From Streptomyces ureilyticus (GTDB lineage: Bacteria > Actinomycetota > Actinomycetes > Streptomycetales > Streptomycetaceae): a stretch of DNA of 64,000 nt. This document shows, piece by piece, positions 32,055 through 43,528 of this stretch; position 1 is the stretch's first letter, and each line of letters opens with the position of its first letter. Made by a program: the position numbers and the translations under genes. The stretch is from positions 1 to 64,000 of the forward strand of contig NZ_JAAKZX010000029.1 of the NCBI RefSeq assembly GCF_011045025.1, written 5' to 3'. The notes beneath the pieces were generated by a model. That model was not told where the DNA came from. It saw only the letters and a list, made by a program, of their open reading frames with translations, and ran no database searches.

Positions 32055-33346
32055 TAAGACAGCGCCGCGGCGAAGCCCGGCGTGGGAACGCCCTGCTGAA
32101 CGGCCGTGGCGAGGACTGCCCGCCAGTCGTCCTGCGCCGCGCCGATCTCCTGGGCGAACGTCGCGTCGGAGAGCAGGCTCGGCAGGTCCGCCCGGGTGTC
32201 GTACGCGGCCCGAATCCGGTCCAGGAACGCCGCGCGAATGATGCACCCACCGCGCCAGAGCGAGGACACCGCACCCAGATCGATGTTCCAGTCGTACTCA
32301 GCGCTGCCCGCCGCGATCTTGTGGAAGCCCTGCGTGTACGACACGATCTTCGAGGCGTACAAGGCCTGTTCCACCTGGTCGGCGAAGGCCCCCGCCTCCG
32401 ACTCGCCGAGCGGCGTGGCCTTCGGCCCGGCGAGCCCGCGCGAGGCCTCGCGCAGCTCCGTGTGGCCCGACAGCGACCGGGCGAAGACCGCCTCCGCGAT
32501 GCCCGACACCGGCACACCCAGGTCCAGCGCGATCTGCACGGTCCAGCGCCCCGTGCCCTTCTGCTCGGCCTGGTCCTGGACGACGTCCACGAAGGGCTTG
32601 CCCGTGGCCGCGTCCACGTGGGACAGCACCTCGGCGGTGATCTCGATCAGGTAGGAGTCGAGGCGCCCGGTGTTCCAGGTACGGAAGATGTCCGCGATCT
32701 GCGCGGGGGAGTAGCCCGCCACATCACGCAGCAGCTGGTACGCCTCGCCGATCAGCTGCATGTCCGCGTACTCGATGCCGTTGTGCACCATCTTCACGAA
32801 GTGACCGGCACCGTCCGGCCCGACGTGGGAGACGCAGGGCGAACCGTCGGCCGCCTTGGCCGAGATCTTCTCCAGCATCGGGCCCAGCGAGTCGTACGAC
32901 TCCTTTGGGCCACCAGGCATGATGCTCGGCCCGTTCAGCGCACCCTCCTCGCCACCGGAGACGCCCATGCCGACGAAGTGGATGCCCTGCTCGCGCAGGT
33001 CGCGCTCCCGGCGCCGGGTGTCCGCGAAGTGGGCGTTGCCCCCGTCGATGATCATGTCGCCGGACTCCAGGAGCGGGGCGAACTCCTGGATCACCGCGTC
33101 GGTCGGGTCGCCGGCCTTCACCATGATCACCAGTCGGCGCGGGCGCTCCAGGGCGGCCACGAACTCCTTGGCGGTCTCGGCCGCGATGAAGTCCCCTTCG
33201 CTTCCGAACTCCTCGACCAGCGCGTGCGTGCGCGACGCCGTCCGGTTGTGCAGGGCGACCGTGTATCCGTTGCGCGCGAAGTTACGGGCGAGATTGCGCC
33301 CCATGACCGCGAGACCCGTCACGCCGATCTGCGCTGAAGTGCTCAT
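31781..33346 (-). CDS. gnd: 6-phosphogluconate dehydrogenase, decarboxylating, altered C-terminus
   Basis: A cytosolic pentose phosphate enzyme that converts 6-phosphogluconate to ribulose 5-phosphate with NADP. The N-terminal fingerprint GVTGLAVMGRNLARNF and the substrate block GVSGGEEGALNGPSIMPGG, with KMVHNGIEYADMQLI, are intact. The family-typical end GAHTYRRVDREGSFHTLWG is reached at residue 471, but instead of a stop a few residues later the frame runs 50 more residues into island DNA. In related enzymes this tail reaches into the neighbouring subunit active site, so the extension may matter. ATG has TAGGAG eight bases upstream. The neighbour rpf-like gene matches the SCO0974-SCO0975 arrangement I recall from S. 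coelicolor. Confidence 0.92.
   Translation of the reverse strand: MSTSAQIGVTGLAVMGRNLARNFARNGYTVALHNRTASRTHALVEEFGSEGDFIAAETAKEFVAALERPRRLVIMVKAGDPTDAVIQEFAPLLESGDMIIDGGNAHFADTRRRERDLREQGIHFVGMGVSGGEEGALNGPSIMPGGPKESYDSLGPMLEKISAKAADGSPCVSHVGPDGAGHFVKMVHNGIEYADMQLIGEAYQLLRDVAGYSPAQIADIFRTWNTGRLDSYLIEITAEVLSHVDAATGKPFVDVVQDQAEQKGTGRWTVQIALDLGVPVSGIAEAVFARSLSGHTELREASRGLAGPKATPLGESEAGAFADQVEQALYASKIVSYTQGFHKIAAGSAEYDWNIDLGAVSSLWRGGCIIRAAFLDRIRAAYDTRADLPSLLSDATFAQEIGAAQDDWRAVLATAVQQGVPTPGFAAALSYYDALRAERLPAALTQGQRDFFGAHTYRRVDREGSFHTLWGLTQVPGPMFALGSGRPQSRCLTAWSTGRPAAHMDSAPKTCPSPSPDGERR
31925..31940. other. right island junction in gnd 3' end
   Basis: Up to codon 471 (bases 31934-31936) the gnd frame matches the family to its conserved FHTLW end. 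Below 31934 the sequence has nothing in common with gnd C-termini and belongs to the winged-helix gene on the other strand. I take this as the attachment or breakpoint of the island. The matching left junction was not found in the window. Confidence 0.55.
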
Positions 33347-33413
33347 ACGGTTGGCTCCTAAAAGGTCCTGAAAACGGTGGTGCTCGTCAGTATCGCCCCA
33401 CTGACCATCCTGA

Positions 33414-34736
<1,323 letters not shown>

Positions 34737-34761
34737 CGGCATCGGTCGCATACGCCTGATA

Positions 34762-35949
34762 TCAGGTTCTGATGCGGGAGCCGGCCACCACCGGCACCGG
34801 AAACAGCGGGATGTAGAGGCCGTCGTACGGACCTGGCTGCCGGCCCGGTTCGTCCGCGCCGTCCCGCGTGTCGTCGCCCGGCGGCGGCCCGTTGGACCCG
34901 GTGCGCGCCAGGCTCGCCGCTTCCCGCACGGCCATCGGTGTCGGCACGACGACCGCGGCGGGCGCGAGCGGCACCTCTTCCCGTACCCCAGCCGCTTCCC
35001 GCACCGGTGTCCCGGCGGCGACCAGTGCCGCCGCCTCGACGGTCCGCTGCTCGGGCAGCGCGACAACCTCGGCGGCCGGGGCCATGGCAGGCTCGTCCAC
35101 AACCGGCTCCGTACGCTCCGTGCTGCTGATCCGCTCCGACGTCAGGAGGATCAGGCCGCCCGCCGCGATGACACCGCAGCCCAGTGCGAGGGCGGTGCCC
35201 GTCGAGCCGTAACGGAAGGTCTCGCCGAACATCGTGATGCCGACCGCGGCCGCCACCACAGGGTTCACGACCGTCAGCGTGGCCAGCGGCGCAGCGAGTC
35301 CCGCACCCCGGTAGGCGGCCTGCGAGAGCAGCAGGCCGGCCGTGGCCAGGACGCCGATCGCCGCCAGGGCGGGCAGCTGACCGAGCGCGAAGCCGCCCGT
35401 CCAGTCCACCGCGACCGTCTTCGTGAACACCGACGACATACCGAACGCGACACCCGAGGCGATCGCCAGCAGCACACTGCGCACCGCCGGGTGCCGGTGC
35501 GCCGCGCGGGCCGCCATCATCAGGCCCACCACCGCACCGCCGGTAGCCAGGGCTACCGCAAGCTGCTGGGTGTTGTTCAAGGACTGCGAATCGGCCGTGC
35601 CGACCAGCGACAGCAGTCCGGCCAGTCCGACCGTCGCCATGATCGCGCCCCGCCAGGCCGTCGCACCGGCCTTGCGGCGTACGAAGAGAGCCGCCATGGG
35701 AAGCGCGAACACGATGGTCAGCGCGCCCAGCGGCTGCACCAGACTCAGGGGCCCGAAGGCGAGAGCGACGACGTGCAGCAGACCACCGAGACCGTTCAGA
35801 CCCACCGCGGCCCACCAGGCGGGCCGGCGCATGGGAGCGTACGACTGGTCCGGCGTCGCCTCGGCGACCCGTTCCTGCACGATCGCGCCACCGGCGTAGG
35901 CGACGGCGGACACGAGCGAAAGCAGCACAGACAGCGCGAGGGCGCTCAT
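34762..35949 (-). CDS. DMT/EamA-family membrane permease
   Basis: A 395-residue protein with nine to ten hydrophobic helices in the first 285 residues (for example LSVLLSLVSAVAYAGGAIVQ and VQPLGALTIVFALPMAALFV) and a disordered, Ala/Pro/Val-rich cytosolic tail of about 110 residues. The helix pattern and repeated VQPLGAL / ATLTVVNPVVAA motifs fit the drug/metabolite transporter superfamily. Substrate unknown. It converges with the Rpf-like gene, the two stops being about 25 bases apart around the palindrome CCTGATATCAGG. Confidence 0.78.
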   Translation of the reverse strand: MSALALSVLLSLVSAVAYAGGAIVQERVAEATPDQSYAPMRRPAWWAAVGLNGLGGLLHVVALAFGPLSLVQPLGALTIVFALPMAALFVRRKAGATAWRGAIMATVGLAGLLSLVGTADSQSLNNTQQLAVALATGGAVVGLMMAARAAHRHPAVRSVLLAIASGVAFGMSSVFTKTVAVDWTGGFALGQLPALAAIGVLATAGLLLSQAAYRGAGLAAPLATLTVVNPVVAAAVGITMFGETFRYGSTGTALALGCGVIAAGGLILLTSERISSTERTEPVVDEPAMAPAAEVVALPEQRTVEAAALVAAGTPVREAAGVREEVPLAPAAVVVPTPMAVREAASLARTGSNGPPPGDDTRDGADEPGRQPGPYDGLYIPLFPVPVVAGSRIRT

Positions 35950-36548
35950 GGGTCCCTCCTCTGCGTCTGGCTGGCGCGCTCCGGCTGGCGAGGAGTCCGG
36001 CGCGGCGAACGGTCGGTTTTCATGCTGAACACGATGCCTTTCAAAGGCGCTCGCGTCGTCGTCCTTGAGCAGGCATTGGGTCCTACTGCCGATGGAGTAC
36101 GACCGGCGCTCTGTCCTCCCCTGGTTGGGTGACGTCCCCTACAACTTCCATGTTCGGACCGGTATGCCCGTTTGGGCCACTCGAATTTCGTGGATCTCGG
36201 CCGGATCCCGAACCTGGCCACGTTCCGTGTACGCGGGGTCGCACGCTGGTTCGCTACCGCCCATGCGATCGGATAAGCTTCCTGGCGTGCTGAGCGAGAA
36301 TCAAGCCAGCACACCGGGACGTAGCGAGAGCCAAGCGCGTTCCTTGAAGCTTGGCTGTATCAAACCGGGCAGGTTCCGTCCCGGCTGGTGTTGAGGGAGT
36401 AAGACCTTGCTGGTCGCTGACCTGCGAGGCTTCCTGAGCCAGGAATCCCCGTGCGTTAGCTGGGGGGAGGGTTCAATTGCGGTCTTCCCCATCGGCCCCG
36501 TTCTGGGTGACCATGGGGGAACCAGCCGCTGAGACAGGGGGTAACCGG
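35950..36548. other. intergenic region upstream of glycogen synthase gene
   Basis: About 600 bases between the divergent DMT permease and glycogen synthase genes. All frames are short and poorly coding. It must hold both promoters, but I cannot single out convincing boxes, and no RNA gene or repeat was recognised. Confidence 0.5.
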
Positions 36549-37709
36549 GTGCGAGTCGGCCTGCTGACCCGGGAGTACCCGCCGGACGTGTACGGCGGCG
36601 CGGGCGTCCATGTCGAGTTCCTCGCCCGGGAGCTACGGCCCCTGACGGACCTGGACGTGCACTGCTGGGGCGAGGGCACCGCGGGCGGAGTCGTCCGCCA
36701 CCGGCCCTGGCCCCTGCTCGACGGCGCGAACGACGCGCTGCGTACCTTCTCCGTGGACCTCGCGATGACCGCCGCCCTCGAAGGCCGCGAGCTCGTCCAC
36801 TCGCACACCTGGTACGCCAATCTCGCCGGCCACCTCGCGAAAATGCTGTACGGCATTCCGCACGTGATGACCGCCCACTCCCTGGAGCCGCTGCGCCCCT
36901 GGAAGGCCGAGCAACTCGGCGGCGGTTACGCCCTGTCGAGCTGGGCCGAACGCACCGCGATCGAGGCCGCCGACGCCGTGATCGCCGTCTCCGGAGCCAT
37001 GCGCGAGGACATCCTCGGCTGCTACCCGGCCCTGGACCCGGCGAAGGTGCGCGTCGTGCACAACGGCATCGACACCTCCCTGTACCAGCCGGACCACGGC
37101 ACGGACGTCCTCGAACGCCTGGGCGTCGACCCCGACCGCCCGTACGTCCTGTTCGTCGGCCGCATCACACGCCAGAAGGGCGTACCCCAACTGCTGCGCG
37201 CCGTCCGGGACATCGACCCGGCCGCACAGGTCGTGCTGTGCGCGGGCGCCCCCGACACGCCGGAGATCGACCGGGAGTTCCGCGATCTCTTCGAGGAACT
37301 CAGCCGCGTACGCCAGGGCCTGTTCTGGATCCCGCAGATGCTGCCGCGCCCGGACGTGATCCAACTCCTCACGCACGCCGCCGTGTTCGTGTGCCCCTCG
37401 GTCTACGAGCCGCTGGGCATCGTCAACCTGGAGGCGATGGCCTGCGGCACGGCCGTGGTCGCCTCGCGCGTCGGCGGGATCCCCGAGGTCGTCGAGGACG
37501 GCGAGACGGGTCTGCTCGTATCCGTCGACGAGAACGCCGAGCAGCACGCGGCGCAGCTCGCGCGCGCCCTCGACGCCCTGCTCGCCGACCCCGAGACCCG
37601 TCGGCGGATGGGCGAGGCGGGCCGGGAGCGGGCGGTACGGGAGTTCGGCTGGGACGCGGTGGCGCGGCGTACGGTCCAGCTGTACGAGGAACTCCTCAAA
37701 CAGGGGTAA
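36549..37709 (+). CDS. glgA: actinobacterial glycogen synthase / maltose-1-phosphate synthase
   Basis: A 386-residue GT-B glycosyltransferase. Clear blocks are VGLLTREYPPDVYGGAGVHV at the start, VMTAHSLEPLRPWKAEQLGG, IAVSGAMREDILGCYP, LFVGRITRQKGVPQLLRAV and CPSVYEPLGIVNLEAMACGT with the conserved glutamates. This length and sequence type is the actinobacterial GT4 form (GlgA/GlgM), which uses ADP-glucose to elongate glucan or to make maltose 1-phosphate for GlgE. It lies 59 bases before glgC, which supplies ADP-glucose. GTG at 36549 is chosen over an upstream ATG because the conserved frame starts here and GGGGG precedes it. Confidence 0.85.
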   Translation: MRVGLLTREYPPDVYGGAGVHVEFLARELRPLTDLDVHCWGEGTAGGVVRHRPWPLLDGANDALRTFSVDLAMTAALEGRELVHSHTWYANLAGHLAKMLYGIPHVMTAHSLEPLRPWKAEQLGGGYALSSWAERTAIEAADAVIAVSGAMREDILGCYPALDPAKVRVVHNGIDTSLYQPDHGTDVLERLGVDPDRPYVLFVGRITRQKGVPQLLRAVRDIDPAAQVVLCAGAPDTPEIDREFRDLFEELSRVRQGLFWIPQMLPRPDVIQLLTHAAVFVCPSVYEPLGIVNLEAMACGTAVVASRVGGIPEVVEDGETGLLVSVDENAEQHAAQLARALDALLADPETRRRMGEAGRERAVREFGWDAVARRTVQLYEELLKQG

Positions 37710-37768
37710 GCCTCAAGCAGGTGAGGTACAGGAAATATGGCACAACCGTGCGGTAGAGGGGCGGCGGC

Positions 37769-38989
37769 ATGCGACGCGGTGGACCTTCGGTGCTGGGAAT
37801 CGTACTGGCGGGCGGTGAGGGCAAGCGTTTGATGCCCCTGACCGCCGACCGTGCGAAACCCGCGGTCACGTTTGGCGGAACGTATCGCCTCGTGGACTTC
37901 GTTCTTTCCAATCTTGTCAACGCCGACATCCTGCGCATCTGCGTACTCACGCAGTACAAGTCGCATTCGCTGGACCGGCACATCACCACGACCTGGCGGA
38001 TGTCCAGCCTGCTGGGCAACTACGTCACGCCGGTCCCGGCCCAGCAGCGGCTCGGCCCGCGCTGGTACCTGGGCAGCGCGGACGCCATCCTGCAGTCACT
38101 GAACCTCATCTACGACGACCAGCCCGAGTACGTCGCGGTGTTCGGCGCCGACCATGTGTACCGCATGGATCCGCGGCAGATGCTCGCCCAGCACATCGAG
38201 AGCGGCGCGGGCGTGACCGTGGCCGGAATCAGGGTGCCGCGGGGCGAGTCGTCGGCCTTCGGCGTCATCGCCCCGGGAACCGACGGGCTGACCGTCGACA
38301 GCTTCCTGGAGAAGCCCGCCGACCCGCCGGGGCTCCCGGACGACCCCGAGTCCGTGTTCGCCTCGATGGGCAACTACATCTTCACCACCAAGGCCCTGAT
38401 CGAGGCCCTCCAAAGGGACTCCGAGGACGAGAACTCCGTACACGACATGGGCGGCTCGATCCTGCCGCAGCTCACCGAACGCGGCGAGGCCCAGCTGTAC
38501 GACTTCAGCGCCAACCATGTGCCCGGTGAGACGGTACGAGACCAGGGTTACTGGCGTGACGTCGGAACCCTCGACGCGTACTACGACGCTCACATGGACC
38601 TGATCGCCGAGCGGCCCGTCTTCAACCTCTACAACCGCCAGTGGCCCATCTACACCCACTCCGGCCAGCTCTCCCCGGCTCGCTTCAACGCCGGCGGCAT
38701 CGCCAGCGAGTCGATCATCAGCGCCGGCTGCCTCATTCGCGGCCAGGTCACCCGCTCGGTGCTCTCGCCGGGCGTGGTCGTCGACCCGGGCGCCGTCGTC
38801 CAGGGCTCGGTGCTGCACGACAATGTCCACATCGGGCGGGGCGCGGTGGTGCGGGGCGCGGTGCTCGACAAGAACGTACAGGTCCCGCCGGGCGCGACGA
38901 TCGGCGTCAACCCGGAACGGGACCATGAGCTCTACACGGTCTCCAAGGGCGGGGTGATCGCGCTGGGCAAGGGCCAGCAGGTGTCGTAA
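37769..38989 (+). CDS. glgC: glucose-1-phosphate adenylyltransferase
   Basis: A 406-residue ADP-glucose pyrophosphorylase. The nucleotide-binding start [20 protein letters not shown], the effector/substrate blocks [14 protein letters not shown] [32 protein letters not shown] and the left-handed helix C-terminus with repeated [20 protein letters not shown] are all present. It makes ADP-glucose for glycogen or maltose 1-phosphate synthesis. It follows the glycogen synthase gene after 59 bases. A hairpin followed by T residues downstream looks like its terminator. Confidence 0.93.
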   Translation: MRRGGPSVLGIVLAGGEGKRLMPLTADRAKPAVTFGGTYRLVDFVLSNLVNADILRICVLTQYKSHSLDRHITTTWRMSSLLGNYVTPVPAQQRLGPRWYLGSADAILQSLNLIYDDQPEYVAVFGADHVYRMDPRQMLAQHIESGAGVTVAGIRVPRGESSAFGVIAPGTDGLTVDSFLEKPADPPGLPDDPESVFASMGNYIFTTKALIEALQRDSEDENSVHDMGGSILPQLTERGEAQLYDFSANHVPGETVRDQGYWRDVGTLDAYYDAHMDLIAERPVFNLYNRQWPIYTHSGQLSPARFNAGGIASESIISAGCLIRGQVTRSVLSPGVVVDPGAVVQGSVLHDNVHIGRGAVVRGAVLDKNVQVPPGATIGVNPERDHELYTVSKGGVIALGKGQQVS

Positions 38990-39003
38990 CGATCACCGTG
39001 ACG

Positions 39004-39033
39004 GCCTCGGTGCGGAATACGCACCGGGGCTTT
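39004..39033 (+). terminator. terminator after glgC
   Basis: GCCTCGGTGCG (39004-39014) pairs with CGCACCGGGGC (39020-39030) with one G-U pair and a five-base loop, followed by TTT. It lies 15 bases after the glgC stop. Confidence 0.6.
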
Positions 39034-39167
39034 GTCATGTCCGTGGACAAAGTGCGGGAATCCGTGTTGTCATGCCAACTGCCGTTCCTGACAACGTTAT
39101 CCAGCCGACCGGACCACAGTCGGCCTGGAGCGACGAGCCGCCACTTTCCTCAGCCAAGGAGGAACTC

Positions 39168-41804
39168 GTGCTCATCAGAAGACCCGCAAGACCCGCAGGA
39201 CCCCGCCGACACAGAGACCGCCTCGCGTTATTCCTCGCCGTGGTCCTCGGCATCGCCGGACTCACCGCCGCACCGGCCGCGACCGCGGCTGACGACCCCG
39301 CCGAGATCCATGGCCTGAAGGGTGAGTACTACACCCAGTCCGCCCCCGGCGCCTTCGACTTCCACGAGCTCAAGGCCACCGGATTCGACCGGCAACTCGA
39401 CTTCGACAACCTCGAACCACGGCTGGACTTCGCCACCGGACAGTCCGACGACGTCAGCGTCCGCTGGACCGGGAAGCTCGTACCGGAGAAGACCGGCCCG
39501 CACACCTTCTCGATCATCGGCGACAACGGCTTCCGACTGTGGATCGACGACGAACTCGTCATCGACCACTGGGTCGACGACTGGGACCGCGAACAGACCG
39601 CCCCGCCCATCGAGTTGACGGCCGGGAAGGCTTACGACATCAAGGTCGAGTACTTCGAGCACTACGGTGGCTCGAATCTCCACCTCCGCTGGACCCCGCC
39701 CGGCGGCAGCAAGACGGCCGTCCCGCAGTCCGCGTTCCGCCTCCCCGACGGCTTCGACTACGACGGTGCCCTCGCGGCCACGGTCCTGGGGGACGGCCGC
39801 ACCCTGAAACTCGACTTCGCCCAGCGGCTGACCGTGCCCGCCGCCGGCCTCACCGATCATCTCGAGGCGGTGATCGGCGGCGCCGCATGGCCGCTCGGAA
39901 CAGCCAGGCTGGACCCCGCCGACCCGAAAGCCCTGCTCGTCGCGCTCAAGGAACCCGTCGTCGGCAACAAGACCGGCACCGCCCGCGGCACCGTCGACCT
40001 CAGCTATGACGGCGAGGGAGGCCTGTCCGGCTCGGACGGCAACGTTGTCGAAGCCTTCTGGAGCAGCGGCCCCAACCGCTCCACGTACCAACTGCGCACC
40101 CGGTGGGCCGACGAGGTGGCCCCGGGCAACGCCCATCCCGAGTACCCCAGGCCGCAGTTGACCCGTGACGCCTGGCGCAACCTCAACGGACGCTGGCAGT
40201 TCGCCGCGGCCGAGGCGGGCGAGCGGCCCCCGGTCGGCAAGGACCTCAAGGAGCGGATCCTCGTCCCGTACCCCGTGGAGTCCCAGCTCTCGGGCATCGA
40301 ACGGCACGAGGACCGCATGTGGTACCGCCGTACCTTCACCGTCCCCGCGGACTGGAAGATCGGCTCCGGCAAGCGGCTCAAGCTCAATTTCGGCGCCGTC
40401 GACTGGCACTCCGAGGTCTACGTCAACGGCACCAAGGTCGCCGATCACAAGGGCGGCTACGACAAGTTCAGCGCCGACATCACCGACGCGCTGAAGCCCG
40501 GCCGCACCCAGGAACTGATCGTCGGCGTGTACGACCCGACCGACTCGGCGAACGGCGAGAACCCGCCCGTCGGAAAGCAGCGCCTCGACCCCAGCGGCAT
40601 CTGGTACACCTCGTCGTCCGGCATCTGGCAGACGGTGTGGATGGAGCCAGTCGCCGCCGACCACGTCGACTCGCTCAAGCTCACTCCGGACGTGGAGAAG
40701 GGTCGGCTCACCGTGGAGCCGAGGGGGGTCCGTGACGGAGTTCCGGTCACGGCAGTGGCGTACGAGGGGAAACGGAAGGTCGCCACGGCGAGCGGCCGTA
40801 CCGGACAGCCCCTCGAACTCAAGATCCCGAAGCCCCGGCTCTGGTCACCCGACGATCCCTTCCTCTACGACCTGAAGGTGAGCGTCGGCCGCGACCGAGT
40901 CGGCAGCTACTTCGGCATGCGGTCCATCGCCGTGGAGCAGGTGAACGGCACCCCGCGCACCGTCCTCAACGGTGAGCCCGTCTTCATGATGGCCACGCTC
41001 GACCAGGGCTTCTGGCCCGACGGACTGCATACGGCGCCCACCGACGAGGCCCTCGCGTACGACCTGCGGATGCACAAGGAGATGGGCTTCAACTCGGTGC
41101 GCAAGCACATCAAGGTGGAGCCGGACCGCTGGTTCTACTGGGCCGACCGGCTCGGTCTGCTGGTCTGGCAGGACATGCCCGCGATGACCGCCGGGGTGAG
41201 TCCCGATGCCGCGTCCCGTGCCCAGTACGAGCGCGAGATGCAGCAGATGATCGACGAGCACATCAGCAGCCCGTCGACCGTGATGTGGGTGACCTTCAAC
41301 GAGGGCTGGGGCCAGTACGACATGGGCCGCATCGCCGAGCAGGCCAAGTCCTGGGATCCGACGCGGCTGGTCAACGGCCAGTCGGGCCTCAACCTAGGGG
41401 CCGACGGCGGAACCGGCGACCTCATGGACGAGCACGGCTACCCGAGCCCGGCGCTGCCGCCCGCCCCCGACGGGAGACGGGCGCTGGTCAGCGGCGAGTA
41501 CGGCGGCCTCGGCCTCGCCGTGCCCGGTCACGCCTGGTCGGTCCAGCAGTCGTACGTCGACGTCGACCCGGCCACTTACACCGACGACTATCTGGAGAAA
41601 CTCGACGAGGTGCGCGCACTGGTCTGCCGGGGCAGCAACGGCGCCGTCTACACCCAGATCTCCGATGTGGAGGGCGAGCTGAACGGTCTCCTCACCTACG
41701 ACCGCGAGGTGATCAAGCCCGATGTGCCCCGGCTGAAGGCCGCACACGAGGCACTGATCCGGGACGCGTCCCGGCCGACCCCTGCGGGCTGCACGGCCGC
41801 CTGA
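39168..41804 (+). CDS. secreted glycoside hydrolase family 2 with PA14 domain
   Basis: An 878-residue exported enzyme. A long basic signal peptide with RR pairs ends at TAAPAATAA. Residues 45-190 form a PA14 domain (GLKGEYYTQSAPGAFDFHEL, WIDDELVIDHWVDDW), often sugar-binding. From residue about 320 comes a GH2 sandwich (RDAWRNLNGRWQFAAA, WYRRTFTVP), Ig-like part and TIM barrel. The acid/base Glu is in VTFNEGWGQYDMG and the nucleophile Glu in ALVSGEYGGLG. GH2 enzymes split beta-galactosides, beta-mannosides or beta-glucuronides; this one cannot be assigned further. GTG at 39168 has AAGGAGG five bases upstream. Confidence 0.85.
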   Translation: MLIRRPARPAGPRRHRDRLALFLAVVLGIAGLTAAPAATAADDPAEIHGLKGEYYTQSAPGAFDFHELKATGFDRQLDFDNLEPRLDFATGQSDDVSVRWTGKLVPEKTGPHTFSIIGDNGFRLWIDDELVIDHWVDDWDREQTAPPIELTAGKAYDIKVEYFEHYGGSNLHLRWTPPGGSKTAVPQSAFRLPDGFDYDGALAATVLGDGRTLKLDFAQRLTVPAAGLTDHLEAVIGGAAWPLGTARLDPADPKALLVALKEPVVGNKTGTARGTVDLSYDGEGGLSGSDGNVVEAFWSSGPNRSTYQLRTRWADEVAPGNAHPEYPRPQLTRDAWRNLNGRWQFAAAEAGERPPVGKDLKERILVPYPVESQLSGIERHEDRMWYRRTFTVPADWKIGSGKRLKLNFGAVDWHSEVYVNGTKVADHKGGYDKFSADITDALKPGRTQELIVGVYDPTDSANGENPPVGKQRLDPSGIWYTSSSGIWQTVWMEPVAADHVDSLKLTPDVEKGRLTVEPRGVRDGVPVTAVAYEGKRKVATASGRTGQPLELKIPKPRLWSPDDPFLYDLKVSVGRDRVGSYFGMRSIAVEQVNGTPRTVLNGEPVFMMATLDQGFWPDGLHTAPTDEALAYDLRMHKEMGFNSVRKHIKVEPDRWFYWADRLGLLVWQDMPAMTAGVSPDAASRAQYEREMQQMIDEHISSPSTVMWVTFNEGWGQYDMGRIAEQAKSWDPTRLVNGQSGLNLGADGGTGDLMDEHGYPSPALPPAPDGRRALVSGEYGGLGLAVPGHAWSVQQSYVDVDPATYTDDYLEKLDEVRALVCRGSNGAVYTQISDVEGELNGLLTYDREVIKPDVPRLKAAHEALIRDASRPTPAGCTAA

Positions 41805-42076
41805 CGGCCATCTGGCTGAATCCTGCGACCGGCGTGCCGTGCGGAATCCGCCCGCTCACCCTTCCGCGGTGGGCGGGCGTCCGCCCGGCCGTATCCGGCC
41901 CCGCTGCCCGCTTCGACCACGCGGAAATACCCCCGTGAGTCCCACCTGCCCCATCCCTCACATGGGGGATAGGACTTAATCTGCTGTTAACTGAGCGTAG
42001 CTTGATCGTACTTGACCGTAATCGCTTGTCGGGGGTTGACTGCTTGCTCACCCGTCGTCGACGCGAGAGCAAGCCA

Positions 42077-43414
42077 TTGACCTCCGACCTGCTTGCACCA
42101 CTCGACCTGGCGTTCTGGAACATCGAGTCCGCCGAGCACCCCATGCATCTCGGCGCCCTCGGCGTCTTCGAGAGCCATTCGCCCGCCGCGGGCGCGCACG
42201 CCGCCGATCTGCTCGCGGCCCGCGCCGCGGGCGTGCCGGGGCTGCGGATGCGGATCCGTGACGTATGGCGGCCGCTCTCCTTCGGGCAGCCGCTGGCCTT
42301 CGGCGGCGCGGCCCGTGAGCCCGTCCCCGACTTCGACCCGCTCGACCATGTCCGGCTGCACGCGCCGACCGCGGACTTCCACGAAACGGCGGGCGCGCTC
42401 ATGCAGCGCCCGCTGGAGCGCGGCAGGCCGCCGTGGGAGGCGCATGTGCTGCCCGGCGTGGACGGCACCTCGTTCGCCGTGCTCTTCAAGTTCCACCACG
42501 CCTTGGCCGACGGACTGCGGGCGCTGACGCTCGCGGCGGCGGTCATGGACCCCATGGACCTGCCCGAGCCCCGCCCCCGCCCCGAGGAGCCCGCACGCGG
42601 CCTCCTCCCGGACGTGCGCAAACTGCCGGGCCTCGTCCGCGACACCCTCTCCGACGTGGGGCAGGCCTTGGACATCGGCGCCTCCGTCGCCCGCGCCACC
42701 CTGGGCGTCCGCTCCTCGTCCGCCCTGGTGTCGGAGCCCACCGGCACCCGCCGTATCGCGGGCGTGAACCTGGACCTCGACGAGGTGCACAAGATCCGCA
42801 AAAGCGCGGGCGGCACCGTCAACGACGTACTGATCGCGATCGTCGCGGGCGCCCTGCGCCGCTGGCTGGACGAGCGCGGCGACGGCAGCGAGGGCGTCGA
42901 GCCCCGGGCCCTGATCCCCGTCTCCAAGCGCCGCCCGCGCACCGCGCACCCCCAGGGCAACCGACTCTCCGGCTATCTGATCAAGCTGCCCGTCGACGAC
43001 GCGGACCCTCTCGGCCGGCTCGACACCGTACGTACGGCCATGAACCGCAACAAGGACGCGGGCCCCAACCGGGGCGCGGGCGCCGTCGCTCTGCTCGCCG
43101 ACCATGTGCTGCCCCTGGGGCACCGGCTCGGCGGCCCCGTCGTCGGCCAGGCGGCCCGGCTGCTCTTCGACATCCTGGTCACCAGCGTGCCGCTGCCCAG
43201 CCTCGGCCTGAAACTCGGCGGCTGCCCGCTCACCGAGGTCTACCCGCTCGCCCCGCTCGCCCGCGGCCAGTCCCTCGCGGTCGCCGTCTCGACGTACCGC
43301 GGGCGTGTCCACTACGGGCTCGTCGCCGACGCGGAGGCCGTGCCGGACCTGGACCGGCTGGCCAAGGCGGTGATCGCGGAGGTGGAGGAGCTGAACGTCG
43401 CCTGCGCGCCCTGA
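42077..43414 (+). CDS. wax ester synthase / diacylglycerol acyltransferase
   Basis: A 445-residue acyltransferase. The catalytic motif is KFHHALADG (about residue 140), preceded by RPPWEAHVLPG, with a second block AGGTVNDVLIAIVAGALRRW and NRLSGYLIKLPVD. These mark the WS/DGAT family that makes triacylglycerol or wax esters at the membrane and on lipid bodies. The TTG at 42077 gives the usual N-terminus (LTSDLLAPLDLAFWNIES); TTG at 42002 would add residues not seen in relatives. TTGACT at about 42038 may be part of a promoter. Confidence 0.88.
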   Translation: MTSDLLAPLDLAFWNIESAEHPMHLGALGVFESHSPAAGAHAADLLAARAAGVPGLRMRIRDVWRPLSFGQPLAFGGAAREPVPDFDPLDHVRLHAPTADFHETAGALMQRPLERGRPPWEAHVLPGVDGTSFAVLFKFHHALADGLRALTLAAAVMDPMDLPEPRPRPEEPARGLLPDVRKLPGLVRDTLSDVGQALDIGASVARATLGVRSSSALVSEPTGTRRIAGVNLDLDEVHKIRKSAGGTVNDVLIAIVAGALRRWLDERGDGSEGVEPRALIPVSKRRPRTAHPQGNRLSGYLIKLPVDDADPLGRLDTVRTAMNRNKDAGPNRGAGAVALLADHVLPLGHRLGGPVVGQAARLLFDILVTSVPLPSLGLKLGGCPLTEVYPLAPLARGQSLAVAVSTYRGRVHYGLVADAEAVPDLDRLAKAVIAEVEELNVACAP

Positions 43415-43528
43415 AGGGACCGTTGATCACGCCGGGTTTGGTGCCTTCGCCCCGCGCTCCGTAAAATTCCGCCTTCGAAAGCGAGCGCGGTTCGAGCGCG
43501 GCGCGGAACCCGAGAAACGGCAACGACG

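Noticed and set aside
34755..34766. Palindrome CCTGATATCAGG between convergent genes
   Set aside because: It overlaps the stop codon of the permease gene and has no loop or T-run, so it is neither a clear terminator nor an operator.
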